A stretch of DNA of 37,362 bases, taken from NCBI GenBank assembly GCA_013141015.1, contig JABFRT010000065.1, forward strand, positions 1 through 37,362, written 5' to 3'. The notes beneath the pieces were generated by a model. The model searched no databases, was not told the DNA's origin, and worked only from the letters and a program-made list of their open reading frames with translations. Below are positions 1 through 8,576 of the stretch, piece after piece. Numbering within the stretch: position 1 is the first letter of the stretch; every line of letters begins with the position of its first letter. The stretch comes from Hyphomicrobium sp. Its GTDB lineage: Bacteria; Pseudomonadota; Alphaproteobacteria; Rhizobiales; Hyphomicrobiaceae. A program made the position numbers and the translations under genes.

Positions 1-52
1 CCTCTGGTGTGGGGCTGAGTGGATTACGGGTGGAGCAGCGGACCATTGTGTA

Positions 53-1264
53 ATGAGTGATGCCCTAGAACATGCCGATTTTAGCCCGCGCGCCGAGCCG
101 CGCCTGGTGCCTGTTCGCCTGACCAGCGAAACCGAACGCGCTGTGCAGCGCTTTCCCACAGCCGTGCGCCGCGACGTGCGCCGCCTCGTGCGCTCATCGC
201 CGCGGATTGCAGATCTGGCGCTGGTGTTTCCCGGCGCGCTTTATACTCTTGCGGCCCGGCGCGGGACGCTTGCATCACGCTTGCACGCCCGATCGCTCGT
301 CGAAGAGGGCGCGCAATTGAAGTCCGTCGCCCGCGCGCTGGATTTGCCGATGTGGTTGCGCCGCCTGCCTCCCGAAGCCTTCGAAACCTTGCCGCTGGCG
401 TTGCCGAAGTCCGAAGCGTTCGGCCGCCGCATAGCCTCGCGTATGCCGATGGCCGCGCGCGAGAGCGCGTTCTGGCTGGAAAGCGTGCTGTTCGCCGAAA
501 AGGCCTGCCACGAGGACTTCGCGATCTGGCTGGCAGGCCAGCACATTTTTGCCGACCATGGAGATGCTGAAAAGTTGATCGCCGTTGTTGCGGCTTACGC
601 TTGGTTTTCAGGCCACCCGGAGATGGCGGCGCATAAACTGATCGTCGTGCCGTGGCGGCCGGAGATCGCCTTCGACACAGCACTGTGCGCGGCGAAAAGC
701 TGGTTCAACCGGATGCGGCTCGTGTTGCAGCTGCCGCCGGGTGTGGTCACCGATCCGTGGCTGAAAACAGGGCCGGCACTCGGCTACACGTTTGAGCCGC
801 TGCTCAATCATACCGACATTCTGGCGGAAGCGCACGCCATGCAGAATTGCGCCGATCAATACGGTGAGCGGATCGTGCGTGACAAATGCCGCCTGTTCTC
901 CGTCAAGCGCAACGGCGCGCGCGTCGCGACCCTCGAAATCGGCCCGCATCAGCGCGAAGCCGGCGTGCTCGCCATCAACCAGCTGAAGGCCCGCCACAAC
1001 ATGGCGGCATCAACCGAGATCTGGCAGGCGGCATACACGTGGATGGCCAGCCAGCAGGCGTTGAAGCGGTTACCGGCACTCGGCAACAGCGAGCGCATAT
1101 TCGATCAGGACGCCTGGCGCACGCTGCTTGCGCCTTACCGGGACGCGCGGTCAGGCGCCGCGTGGTTCGACCGCGACGCATCCCACCTGATGTTCGCCGG
1201 CTTCGACGCTGACCTCGCCGACCTCGCGCGGAGGGGCGCGGTGTCGAGTTGGTTGTTTACGTGA
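53..1264 (+). CDS. PcfJ-like protein
   Basis: This encodes 403 residues with no signal peptide or clear membrane segment. The part that resembles a known family lies around residues 255-345. There a His-Ala-Met-Gln-Asn-Cys stretch is followed by a Tyr-Gly-Glu segment, then by the strand-like pieces CRLFSVKRNG and ARVATLEI. This is the pattern of the PcfJ family, first named from an enterococcal conjugative plasmid and also found as chromosomal copies in many alphaproteobacteria. The biochemical function of the family is not established. The first 250 residues are rich in Arg and Ala, probably helical, and I do not recognise them. The ATG has a GGAG about 17 bases upstream, which is too far for a convincing ribosome site. 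There is no partner gene: a 200-base gap separates it from pyrB. The family call is fairly safe; no function should be inferred. Confidence 0.72.
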   Translation: MSDALEHADFSPRAEPRLVPVRLTSETERAVQRFPTAVRRDVRRLVRSSPRIADLALVFPGALYTLAARRGTLASRLHARSLVEEGAQLKSVARALDLPMWLRRLPPEAFETLPLALPKSEAFGRRIASRMPMAARESAFWLESVLFAEKACHEDFAIWLAGQHIFADHGDAEKLIAVVAAYAWFSGHPEMAAHKLIVVPWRPEIAFDTALCAAKSWFNRMRLVLQLPPGVVTDPWLKTGPALGYTFEPLLNHTDILAEAHAMQNCADQYGERIVRDKCRLFSVKRNGARVATLEIGPHQREAGVLAINQLKARHNMAASTEIWQAAYTWMASQQALKRLPALGNSERIFDQDAWRTLLAPYRDARSGAAWFDRDASHLMFAGFDADLADLARRGAVSSWLFT

Positions 1265-1471
1265 GGGGGGGAGTGGCGAAGGTCAATTTTATCCGCACCC
1301 TTTGAATACTCCAGCTGCGGATACTCCAGTTGCCTGACCTCCCCTCAGCAGTGCCCGGTCTCTAAACACCCCACAAATGCGCATACCTTTAACCGCGCTG
1401 TGAGTTATGCGCTGCCTGGGGGGCTGTGGCGCTTGCCCCCGGGCGGGACTCCCCGTATAGACACCGCTTTA

Positions 1472-2461
1472 ATGGCACAATCACCGACACCCAAAGCGCT
1501 GACGCGGTTTCCGCGCCGCCACCTGCTGACCTGCGAAGGTTTGTCAGCAGCCGAAATCAATTTTTTGCTCGATCTCGCTGACAAAGCCGCCGATCACTTC
1601 CGGCAAGGCGGGCCCAAGCGCGACGTTCTGGCCGGGCGCACGCTGATCAACCTGTTCTTTGAGTCCTCCACCCGCACGCAGGCGTCGTTCGAGATGGCCG
1701 GCAAGCGGCTGTCGGCGGACGTCATGAACATGAACGTCGCGACCTCGTCGGTCACCAAGGGCGAAACGCTGATCGACACGGCGGTGACGCTGAACGCGAT
1801 GCGGCCCGACATCATCGTTGTCCGCCATCACGCGGCAGGCGCGGTTGAGCTTCTGTCGCAGAAGGTCGATTGCTCGGTCATCAACGCCGGCGACGGCGCG
1901 CATCAGCACCCAACCCAAGCGCTGCTTGACGCGCTGACCATCCGCCGCGCCAAGGGCCGCATCGCGGGCTTAACGGTCGCGATCTGCGGCGACGTTCTGC
2001 ATTCGCGCGTGGCGCGCTCGAACATCAACGTGCTGAACACGCTCGGCGCCAATGTCCGGATCATCGCGCCGTCAACGCTGCTGCCGTCGCAACCCGACAG
2101 GCTCGGCTGCGAAGTCTATACCGACATGTGGAAGGGCATCGAAGGCGCGGATATCGTGATGATGCTGCGCCTGCAGCGCGAGCGCATGGAAGCCTCTTAC
2201 GTACCGTCCAGCCGCGAGTTCTTCCACTTCTTTGGCCTCGATCATGAAAAGCTGGCGCGCGCCAAACCCGACGCGCTGGTCATGCATCCAGGCCCCATGA
2301 ACCGCGGCGTTGAAATCGCGTCAACGGTCGCCGATCATTCGCGCAGTGTCATCCGCGAGCAAGTTGAAATGGGTGTTGCTGTCCGCATGGCCGTGCTTGA
2401 AGCGCTGTCCGCGCATCTCCTCAATAGCACTCCTTCAAGTGGCGGGGACAAATTGTCATGA
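1472..2461 (+). CDS. pyrB: Aspartate carbamoyltransferase, catalytic subunit
   Basis: This is a 329-residue enzyme that condenses carbamoyl phosphate with L-aspartate in pyrimidine synthesis. The carbamoyl-phosphate loop Ser-Ser-Thr-Arg-Thr is at residues 65-69, the HPTQALLD motif is in the middle, and [11 protein letters not shown] lies near the C-terminus. All are canonical for the ATCase catalytic chain. The open frame extends upstream to a GTG at 1400, but the ATG at 1472 ([10 protein letters not shown]) gives the usual length for the family, and the extra 24 residues look like non-coding sequence. No regulatory PyrI chain is present. The stop overlaps the start of the downstream pyrC-like gene in an ATGA, so the two are almost certainly co-translated. 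This suggests a dodecameric ATCase built with a non-catalytic dihydroorotase-like partner, as known in Pseudomonas. Confidence 0.96.
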   Translation: MAQSPTPKALTRFPRRHLLTCEGLSAAEINFLLDLADKAADHFRQGGPKRDVLAGRTLINLFFESSTRTQASFEMAGKRLSADVMNMNVATSSVTKGETLIDTAVTLNAMRPDIIVVRHHAAGAVELLSQKVDCSVINAGDGAHQHPTQALLDALTIRRAKGRIAGLTVAICGDVLHSRVARSNINVLNTLGANVRIIAPSTLLPSQPDRLGCEVYTDMWKGIEGADIVMMLRLQRERMEASYVPSSREFFHFFGLDHEKLARAKPDALVMHPGPMNRGVEIASTVADHSRSVIREQVEMGVAVRMAVLEALSAHLLNSTPSSGGDKLS

Positions 2462-3801
2462 GCCCGCACAACAGATCACTCGACAAACCGATGAGCGCTG
2501 GCAAGGCGACGGTGTTCATCAACGCCCGCATCATAGATCCGGCAACCAACCGCGATGAGCCGGGTGGCCTTCTTGTCAAAGATGGATTGATCGCCGATAT
2601 CGGCCCGCACTTGCGCCGCAACGCGCCCGAAGGCGCAACCGTTGTTGACTGCAAGGGCCACGTGCTGGCACCCGGCCTGATCGACGCGCAGGTGTTCACC
2701 GGCGAACCCGGATACGAGCACCGCGAAACTTTAAAGACCGCCAGCCACGCAGCAGCTGCCGGCGGCGTCACCACAATGGTCGTGATGCCGGAGACCAATC
2801 CGGTCATCGACAGCGTGGCGCTTGTTGACTTCATCCAGCGCCGCGCCCGCGACAACGCGCTGGTTCACGTCCACACGATGGCGGCGATGACCAAGGGCCT
2901 CAAAGGCGAGGAGATGACCGAGATCGGTCTTCTGAAACGCGCCGGCGCGATTGCGTTTTCAAACGGCAAATCGAGCGTTGCGAACACCCGCGTGATGCGC
3001 AACGTCTTGAACTACGCCAAAGACTTCGGCGCGCTGATCGTGCATCACACCGAAGACCCAGATCTTGCCGGAAATTCGGCGATGAACTCCGGCGAAGTCG
3101 CAGCCCGCCTCGGCTTGTCGGGCGCTTCAAAATTATCGGAGACGATCACGCTTGAACGTGACGTGCGGCTCGTTGAAATGACCGGCGGGCGCTATCACGC
3201 GGCGACCATCAGCTGCGCCGAAAGCCTGGACGTGATCCGCAACGCCAAGGCCCGCAAGATGGCGGTGACGTGCGGCGTGTCGATCAATCACCTGACGCTG
3301 AACGAAAACGATATCGGCTCATACCGCACGTTCTTCAAGGTCCGCCCGCCGCTGCGCCGCGAGGACGACCGCGTGGCGATGGTGCGCGGCATCGCCAGCG
3401 GCGACATCGATATCATCGTCTCGTCACATGATCCGCAAGACGCCGACACCAAGCGCCGCCCGTTCGCGGAAGCGGCAGACGGCGCGGTTGGCCTTGAGAC
3501 GCTGCTCAGCGCTGCGTTGCGCCTCGTCAACGCCGGTGAAGTAACATTGCTCGCGTTGTTAAAGGCGATGACCATCAACCCGGCGCGGTTGCTTGGGTTA
3601 CACTCGGGCCGCCTCGTCAAAGGCGCGATTGCCGATCTCGTGCTGTTCGACGCCGGCGAGCCGTGGGTCGTCAACAAAGACCTGCTCCGCTCGCGCTCCA
3701 AAAATACACCGTTCGACGAAGCCAAAATGCAAGGCCGCGTTCTGCGCACGGTCGTGGCTGGCGAGACGGTGTATGAGTATGCGGGTGTGGAGCGGACTTA
3801 A
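2458..3801 (+). CDS. pyrC: Dihydroorotase-like protein, probably non-catalytic (PyrC'/PyrX type)
   Basis: This is a 447-residue amidohydrolase-fold protein homologous to type I dihydroorotase, coupled to pyrB by ATGA. A second in-frame ATG is at 2491. The fold signature is clear: GLIDA, then [26 protein letters not shown], and a C-terminal INPARLLGL. However, the metal site is largely gone. The HxH motif is Gln-Val-Phe (residues 78-80), and the substrate Arg that follows it is replaced by Gly82. The FSDDG motif reads FSNGK, the His before Ile-Ser is Thr, and the catalytic DHAPH motif reads SHDPQ. Only the His in HHTEDP remains. From what is known of Pseudomonas PyrC', I infer a structural role in the ATCase complex, with an active dihydroorotase encoded elsewhere. 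Automatic annotation would probably call it dihydroorotase. Confidence 0.9.
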   Translation: MSPHNRSLDKPMSAGKATVFINARIIDPATNRDEPGGLLVKDGLIADIGPHLRRNAPEGATVVDCKGHVLAPGLIDAQVFTGEPGYEHRETLKTASHAAAAGGVTTMVVMPETNPVIDSVALVDFIQRRARDNALVHVHTMAAMTKGLKGEEMTEIGLLKRAGAIAFSNGKSSVANTRVMRNVLNYAKDFGALIVHHTEDPDLAGNSAMNSGEVAARLGLSGASKLSETITLERDVRLVEMTGGRYHAATISCAESLDVIRNAKARKMAVTCGVSINHLTLNENDIGSYRTFFKVRPPLRREDDRVAMVRGIASGDIDIIVSSHDPQDADTKRRPFAEAADGAVGLETLLSAALRLVNAGEVTLLALLKAMTINPARLLGLHSGRLVKGAIADLVLFDAGEPWVVNKDLLRSRSKNTPFDEAKMQGRVLRTVVAGETVYEYAGVERT

Positions 3802-3854
3802 TTATCCTATGCTTTCCCGGGCAGGCGGTGATGCGCAGCATCAATCGCCAAGAC

Positions 3855-3897
3855 CCGGGATCGCGTCCTTGCTCACGTTCGACGGACGTGATCCCGG
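3855..3897. repeat. Intergenic inverted repeat after the pyrB-pyrC operon
   Basis: Two 14-base arms (3855-3868 and 3884-3897) built around CCGGGATC/GATCCCGG face each other across a 15-base spacer. The single mismatch would be a G-U pair in RNA. The spacer itself holds a small CACGT/ACGTG inverted pair. The element lies 50 bases after the pyrC-like stop with no T-run, so it could be a mobile palindromic repeat or a transcript-end hairpin. The rest of the 3802-4043 gap shows nothing else I can name. Confidence 0.5.
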
Positions 3898-4043
3898 ATA
3901 GCCTCTTGTGTTTCGCTGACGCTTCACACGCGGCTTCCGGGAAGGCACAGTTGGCGGAGGGGGCGCTCGCCGGTCACAGCCGCACTCCTGCCCAGATGCG
4001 CGACCATTGAGGGCACCATGATACGCAACCGCGGGACACAATA

Positions 4044-5015
4044 ATGAAAGCTGCCATTTGCACAGCGTATGGCGCGCCGGATGTGGTGCGGGTGATCGAC
4101 GTACCCGCGCCCGTGCCGAAGCCCAACGACGTGCTGATCCGCGTCCACGCCACAACCGTGTCGTCTGGCGACGCGCGGATTCGCGGGGCAAACTTTCCGC
4201 CGGGCTTCTCGATTCCAGCGCGCCTGTTCCTCGGGCTGACACGTCCGCGCAAGCCAGTGCTCGGCACAGAACTCGCAGGTCTTGTCGAAGCGGTTGGACA
4301 GAACGTGACGCGCTTTCAAAAAGGCGACCGCGTGTTTGCATTCCCAGGCGTGGCGATGGGCTGTCATGCCGAATTGAAAGTGATGCCTCACGATGGCGCA
4401 ATCGCGCTGATGCCGCCGGACTTCTCGTTTGAAGAGGCCGCAGCCATAGCGTTCGGCGGCACGACGGCTTTGTATTTCTTGCGCGATGTCGCAAACGTAC
4501 AACGCGGCGAGAAGGTTTTAATCAACGGCGCGTCGGGTGCTGTCGGCTCGGCGGCCGTGCAATTGGCCAAGCATTATGGCTGCCATGTCACGGGTGTCTG
4601 CTCAGCGGCGAACGCGGCGCTTGTCCGCACGCTCGGCGCGGATGAGGTGATCGACTACAACGCGTCGGACTTCGCAGCGCCCGGGCTCACGTGGGACGTG
4701 ATCCTCGACACGGTTGGCAACGCGCCGTTTGCGCGCTCAAAAACTGCGCTCAACAAAGACGGACGTTTGTTGATCATCGCCGCCAGCCTTGGCGAACTCG
4801 TCAAAGCGCCGTTTCAATCGAAGATGAGCGGGCTGAAAGTTGCAGGCGGCCCTGCGCCCGAGCGCGCTCAGGATATCGAAGTGCTCAGACAGCTATGCGA
4901 GGCGGGCGCCTTCAAACCCGTGATCGACAGCTGCTTTCCCCTGGATCGGATATGCGATGCTCATGCGCGCGCCGACACACACCGCAAGGTTGGCAGCGTG
5001 GTCGTGACGCTGTGA
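4044..5015 (+). CDS. NAD(P)-dependent medium-chain dehydrogenase/quinone oxidoreductase-like
   Basis: This is a 323-residue protein of the medium-chain dehydrogenase/reductase superfamily. The N-terminal GroES-like domain (about 1-120) has GTELAGLVEAVG and KGDRVFAF. The Rossmann domain follows, with a nucleotide-binding loop INGASGAVGSAAVQLAK near residue 155 and a typical LGADEVIDY stretch. The catalytic zinc ligands of alcohol dehydrogenases are absent (GTELAG replaces GHE), and there is no structural zinc cysteine cluster. It therefore belongs with the zinc-independent, quinone-oxidoreductase-like branch that reduces quinones or activated double bonds with NAD(P)H. The substrate cannot be told from sequence. 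It stands alone and converges with the methyltransferase gene, with 20 bases between the two stops. Confidence 0.88.
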   Translation: MKAAICTAYGAPDVVRVIDVPAPVPKPNDVLIRVHATTVSSGDARIRGANFPPGFSIPARLFLGLTRPRKPVLGTELAGLVEAVGQNVTRFQKGDRVFAFPGVAMGCHAELKVMPHDGAIALMPPDFSFEEAAAIAFGGTTALYFLRDVANVQRGEKVLINGASGAVGSAAVQLAKHYGCHVTGVCSAANAALVRTLGADEVIDYNASDFAAPGLTWDVILDTVGNAPFARSKTALNKDGRLLIIAASLGELVKAPFQSKMSGLKVAGGPAPERAQDIEVLRQLCEAGAFKPVIDSCFPLDRICDAHARADTHRKVGSVVVTL

Positions 5016-5035
5016 ACGCCCTCATTGGGCGCATG

Positions 5036-6157
5036 CTACTTCAGCGCTTCCGTCTGCCAAAGCGTGACGCGCAGTCCTCCGTGGGCGACAGGGGCGGTGG
5101 TGGCCAAAAACGGTAATCCGGTTGCGTGCGCAAGTTCGTTGCCGCTGGTGATGACGCCAACGCGCCAGCCGGAAAAACGCGACTTCAAGGTTTGCCCGAG
5201 CGCGCGATACAGCGGCGTCAGATTGTGCTTCTCGCCGATGCGATCACCATAAGGCGGGTTGACGATGACTAGGCCCGCAGGTCCTTCAGGCGGCACCAGT
5301 TCGCTGATCGCTTGGCATTTGAAGTCTGTAAAATCTGAGACACCCGCCCGCGCGGCGTTGGCTTCACTCATGCGGATGGCGCCGGGATCGCGGTCGCTGC
5401 CGTAAAACCGCACGCTAGGCGTTGTGGCCCGCGCGACAGCCGCAGCGCGCAGTTCAGACCACGCCAGCGCGTCGAACGTTGCGAGTTGTTCGAATGCGAA
5501 CGTGCGCGAGCGCCCAGGCGCCAATCTAGCGGCGATCTCGGCGGCCTCGATCACGAAGGTTCCCGATCCGCACATCGGGTCGAGCACGGGCTCTGTTCCG
5601 TCGTAACCGCACTGACGAAGAAATAGCGACGCAAGCGTCTCGCGCATCGGCGCTTTGTTGACGGCCTCCTTGTGGCCGCGCCTATGCAGCAGCTCGCCGG
5701 ACGTGTCGATGCCGATGGTGCAGATATCGTTTTCAATGCGCGCGCGAATGGTGACTCCCGCATCCGGTGAAATCGCGGCCCCCATCTCCTTCGCAATGGC
5801 TTTTTCGATGCGCTCTTGGGCGGCGCCCGAATGATAGATACGCGATTTCTTGCAACTGACGTCAACGCACACCGGCACGCCCGGCCGCAAGATTTCGCGC
5901 CACGGAAATTTGCTGGCGCGCTTATCGAGTTCCGACAGATGCAAGACGTGGAATGACCCGAGCGTGGCAGTGACGCGGCCAGCGCCACGCAATTCAAGGT
6001 TGGCGCGCCAGACATCGGGCCATGAGCCCTGCATGGTCACACCACCCGGCACATAGCGCGCACTCGCAAAACCCTCCGCGCGCGCTTCCAGAAACAGCAT
6101 CTTCTCCAAACCCGGAGCGGTAACGAGAAAGATTTCGAAGGGATCGGTGGTGGTCAT
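5036..6157 (-). CDS. THUMP-domain class I rRNA methyltransferase (RlmL/YcbY N-terminal type)
   Basis: This is a 373-residue SAM-dependent RNA methyltransferase. The N-terminal 160 residues form a ferredoxin-like plus THUMP RNA-binding region, starting with the [16 protein letters not shown] stretch typical of the RlmL family. The catalytic domain has motif I as [13 protein letters not shown], an acidic [12 protein letters not shown] segment, and motif IV as [10 protein letters not shown]. An N-P-P-Y motif fits N2-guanine methylation, and E. coli RlmL makes m2G2445 in 23S rRNA. The RlmK half found in E. coli YcbY is missing, as is usual outside gammaproteobacteria. It is divergent from plsY, with 132 bases between start codons. 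Confidence 0.88.
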   Translation of the reverse strand: MTTTDPFEIFLVTAPGLEKMLFLEARAEGFASARYVPGGVTMQGSWPDVWRANLELRGAGRVTATLGSFHVLHLSELDKRASKFPWREILRPGVPVCVDVSCKKSRIYHSGAAQERIEKAIAKEMGAAISPDAGVTIRARIENDICTIGIDTSGELLHRRGHKEAVNKAPMRETLASLFLRQCGYDGTEPVLDPMCGSGTFVIEAAEIAARLAPGRSRTFAFEQLATFDALAWSELRAAAVARATTPSVRFYGSDRDPGAIRMSEANAARAGVSDFTDFKCQAISELVPPEGPAGLVIVNPPYGDRIGEKHNLTPLYRALGQTLKSRFSGWRVGVITSGNELAHATGLPFLATTAPVAHGGLRVTLWQTEALK

Positions 6158-6289
6158 GAGGCTTCCATAACGGGAAGCACGAGGTGCCGCGAGGGGATTC
6201 TGACCACCTCCCTGTTGCAGGTGTCCCGCACTTTGCTTAACGTGCGGCAGGCGGGCGCCAATGTCCGCGGCAAGGATACCCGCGACCCC

Positions 6290-6922
6290 ATGAGCCCGCT
6301 GTCGTCTTTTATTACTCTGATGGCTGGCGGGCTTGCCAAGTGGCTCGGATATGCGTTTGCTCTCGGCTATCTGCTTGGATCAATCCCGTTCGGCTTGCTG
6401 TTGACGCGCGCGGCCGGCCTTGGCGACGTGCGCAAAATCGGTTCCGGCAACATCGGCGCGACAAACGTTTTGCGGACGGGAAATAAAAAGCTCGCCGCCG
6501 CCACGCTGCTGCTTGACGGCTTGAAGGGCACGGCCGCCGTGCTGATCGCCGACCACTATTTCGGCTTAGCGCCTGCCATGCTTGCGGGGCTCGGCGCGTT
6601 CCTTGGTCATCTCTATCCGGTGTGGTTGAAGTTCCGTGGCGGCAAGGGTGTCGCGACCTATATCGGCGTGATCCTCGGCCTCGTCTGGCAAGGCGGCGCC
6701 GTCTTCGCGCTCGTGTGGATCGCGGTTGCGTATCTTTCGCGCTACTCGTCACTCGCGGCGTTGGTTGCCAGCGTTGCGACGCCCACCGCATTGCTGTTGA
6801 TGGGCCACGCAGAGATGGCGGCGCTGGCCGCGCTCATGACAGTTCTGCTGCTGTGGAAACATCGCGCCAACATTGGCCGCCTGATCAAAGGCGAGGAGCC
6901 GGAAATTGGCGCCAAAGGCTGA
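6290..6922 (+). CDS. plsY: Glycerol-3-phosphate acyltransferase PlsY
   Basis: This is a 210-residue polytopic inner-membrane enzyme that transfers the acyl group of acyl-phosphate to glycerol-3-phosphate, the first step of phospholipid synthesis. The three PlsY motifs are present: GSIPFG followed by [15 protein letters not shown], then [12 protein letters not shown], and a C-terminal [17 protein letters not shown]. Several hydrophobic helices alternate with these loops. The frame is open from a TTG at 6215, but the ATG at 6290 has an AAGGA about 10 bases upstream and gives the normal family length. The end overlaps dprA by 17 bases, so the two genes are translationally coupled, an arrangement common in alphaproteobacteria. 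Confidence 0.94.
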   Translation: MSPLSSFITLMAGGLAKWLGYAFALGYLLGSIPFGLLLTRAAGLGDVRKIGSGNIGATNVLRTGNKKLAAATLLLDGLKGTAAVLIADHYFGLAPAMLAGLGAFLGHLYPVWLKFRGGKGVATYIGVILGLVWQGGAVFALVWIAVAYLSRYSSLAALVASVATPTALLLMGHAEMAALAALMTVLLLWKHRANIGRLIKGEEPEIGAKG

Positions 6923-8084
6923 GCAACCAACACTGTTTGAACCGGCGCCCTTGCCGGTCGCAAAGTTCGGGGACGCCGAGACGCTGGCCTGCCTGCGGCT
7001 GATCCGATCGGAAAATGTCGGGCCGGTGGCGTTTCGCGAATTGATCAACCGCTATGGCGGGGCACAGCGCGCGCTCGATGCCCTGCCCGAGATCGCCAAA
7101 CGCGCGCGCAGCAAACGGCCGGTCCGCGTTTGCCCGGCGAGCGACGCCCAAGCCGAACTTGAAACCGCTGAGCGCATCGGCGCGCGGCCGGTTTTCACGA
7201 TTGAGCCAGGATATCCGTCCGCGCTTGCCGCCATCGATGCGCCGCCGCCGATGCTGTACGTCAAGGGCCGCATCGAACTGCTGCAGCGCCCGGCCGTGGC
7301 TATTGTCGGATCGCGCATGTGCTCGGCGGCCGGCAGCAAACTTGCCGCCATGTTTGCCCACCGCTTAGGGGAAGCCGGGTATCTGATCGTGTCGGGCCTA
7401 GCGCGCGGCATCGACGGGGCGGCGCATCGGGCGGCGCTGAAATCCGGTACAGTTGCCGTGCTGGCCGGCGGGCTCGATATCATCTATCCACCCGAGCACG
7501 CTGAACTGCACGCCGAGATCGCAACGGACGGATGCCTCGTCAGCGAAATGCCGCCGGGCTTTAAGCCGCGGGGCCAGGATTTCCCGCGCCGCAATCGCAT
7601 TATCTCCGGCATCTCGCTTGGTGTGATTATCGTTGAGGCCGCCGCGCGTTCCGGCACGCTGGTGACGGCGCGCTATGCCGGCGAGCAGGGCCGCGATGTG
7701 TTTGCGGTTCCCGGCCACCCGCTCGACCCGCGCGCCGAGGGCACCAATAAGCTGATCAAAAGCGGCGCGACGCTGGTGACGGACGCCGAAGACGTGATGC
7801 GTGTGCTTGAACCGGTCTCTGGCCTGCGCGAAGGACCGGCGCACCTGCGGTGGCAACCGCGCGAGCCGGCACCCGCCGCCGATCAGCCGCCGCCCATTGT
7901 TGGCGATGACGAACGCGGCCTTGTGCTGGCCGTTCTGGGGCCAGCACCGGTCGATCTTGATGCGATCCAGCGGGCAACGGGATTGAGCACGCGAGCCGTA
8001 CAGATCGCGCTGATGGAACTCGATCTAGCGGGGCACATTACGCGCCCCGGAACGGGTCTCATTGCCCGGCGCGACAGCGCTTGA
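6906..8084 (+). CDS. dprA: DNA-processing protein DprA
   Basis: This is a 392-residue single-strand DNA-binding protein that loads RecA on incoming DNA during natural transformation and is widely conserved in non-competent bacteria too. An N-terminal helical (SAM/HhH-like) region of about 100 residues precedes the Rossmann-like DprA core. The core contains [42 protein letters not shown], and a PRRNRIISG motif followed by [17 protein letters not shown]-terminal winged-helix domain (about residues 335-392) ends with RPGTGLIAR. The start is a TTG inside the end of plsY; it is well supported by GAGGAG at 6893-6898, seven bases upstream, and there is no better ATG. Confidence 0.94.
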   Translation: MAPKAEQPTLFEPAPLPVAKFGDAETLACLRLIRSENVGPVAFRELINRYGGAQRALDALPEIAKRARSKRPVRVCPASDAQAELETAERIGARPVFTIEPGYPSALAAIDAPPPMLYVKGRIELLQRPAVAIVGSRMCSAAGSKLAAMFAHRLGEAGYLIVSGLARGIDGAAHRAALKSGTVAVLAGGLDIIYPPEHAELHAEIATDGCLVSEMPPGFKPRGQDFPRRNRIISGISLGVIIVEAAARSGTLVTARYAGEQGRDVFAVPGHPLDPRAEGTNKLIKSGATLVTDAEDVMRVLEPVSGLREGPAHLRWQPREPAPAADQPPPIVGDDERGLVLAVLGPAPVDLDAIQRATGLSTRAVQIALMELDLAGHITRPGTGLIARRDSA

Positions 8085-8125
8085 GCTGCGTGCCGCCTGC
8101 GGCGCGGCCATATCTCAAGGGCCGA

Positions 8126-8338
8126 TCAAGTCCGCGCCTTGATATCCGTCTTTCCCGCCGCCTGCTGGTTGGCTTCGACATGAGACAGCGCCAGCAAACC
8201 CGCTAAGGTGACACAACCCTCGCGAGCAGCAATATCTTGCAACTCGCTCAGCATGTCCGCTAGGTAGAGAAGACGTTCTTTGCGGTCCTCGTTCAATGGC
8301 GGTTCGCCCGCCCCACGTCGCTGTGGCCCCTCGACCAT
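8126..8338 (-). CDS. Small conserved hypothetical protein
   Basis: This is a 70-residue protein without Cys, signal peptide or membrane segment. The centre is a predicted amphipathic helix pair (RKERLLYLADMLSELQDIA, then CVTLAGLLALSHVEA). It resembles short proteins of unknown function that I associate with alphaproteobacteria. The frame is open to a TTG at 8365, but the ATG at 8338 has an AAGGGG nine bases upstream and a perfect -10 hexamer behind that. It points away from topA and converges with dprA. No function can be given. Confidence 0.62.
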   Translation of the reverse strand: MVEGPQRRGAGEPPLNEDRKERLLYLADMLSELQDIAAREGCVTLAGLLALSHVEANQQAAGKTDIKART

Positions 8339-8383
8339 ACTCACTGCCCCTTTCAACGCCCCCAATGATTGTGACTCTTGGGT

Positions 8384-8389
8384 ATTATA
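8384..8389 (-). promoter_or_regulatory. Candidate -10 hexamer for the small reverse-strand gene
   Basis: On the reverse strand this reads TATAAT, a perfect sigma-70 -10 box, 45 bases before the ATG at 8338, and AT-rich on both sides in a GC-rich genome. No good -35 hexamer sits 16-18 bases upstream, so the call rests on the -10 alone. Confidence 0.4.
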
Positions 8390-8450
8390 TTCTCGTTAAG
8401 ATTGCAACACGCCTAGCCTACACCACTTTAGGTGGGTCTTTTGCCGGGAT

Positions 8451-8479
8451 TTGACAGGGCTGCGGCGATCAACCATGTT
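8451..8479 (+). promoter_or_regulatory. Candidate promoter for topA
   Basis: A perfect TTGACA -35 hexamer at 8451-8456 is followed after 17 bases by CATGTT (8474-8479), which matches only three of six -10 positions. It lies about 100 bases before the topA start, in the only sizeable gap upstream. The spacing is ideal but the -10 is weak. Confidence 0.33.
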
Positions 8480-8576
8480 CCCCGCCCACCCAGAACCGCC
8501 GGATGACACGCGTCAAACAAGCAACCGGGTCCATCAACCGGGACGGGTATGCCCGCCCCAGGAGTGAATGCGCGAG

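Noticed and set aside
1305-1336. Near-repeat ATACTCCAGYTGC twice upstream of pyrB
   Set aside because: Only two short imperfect copies; no sign of function.
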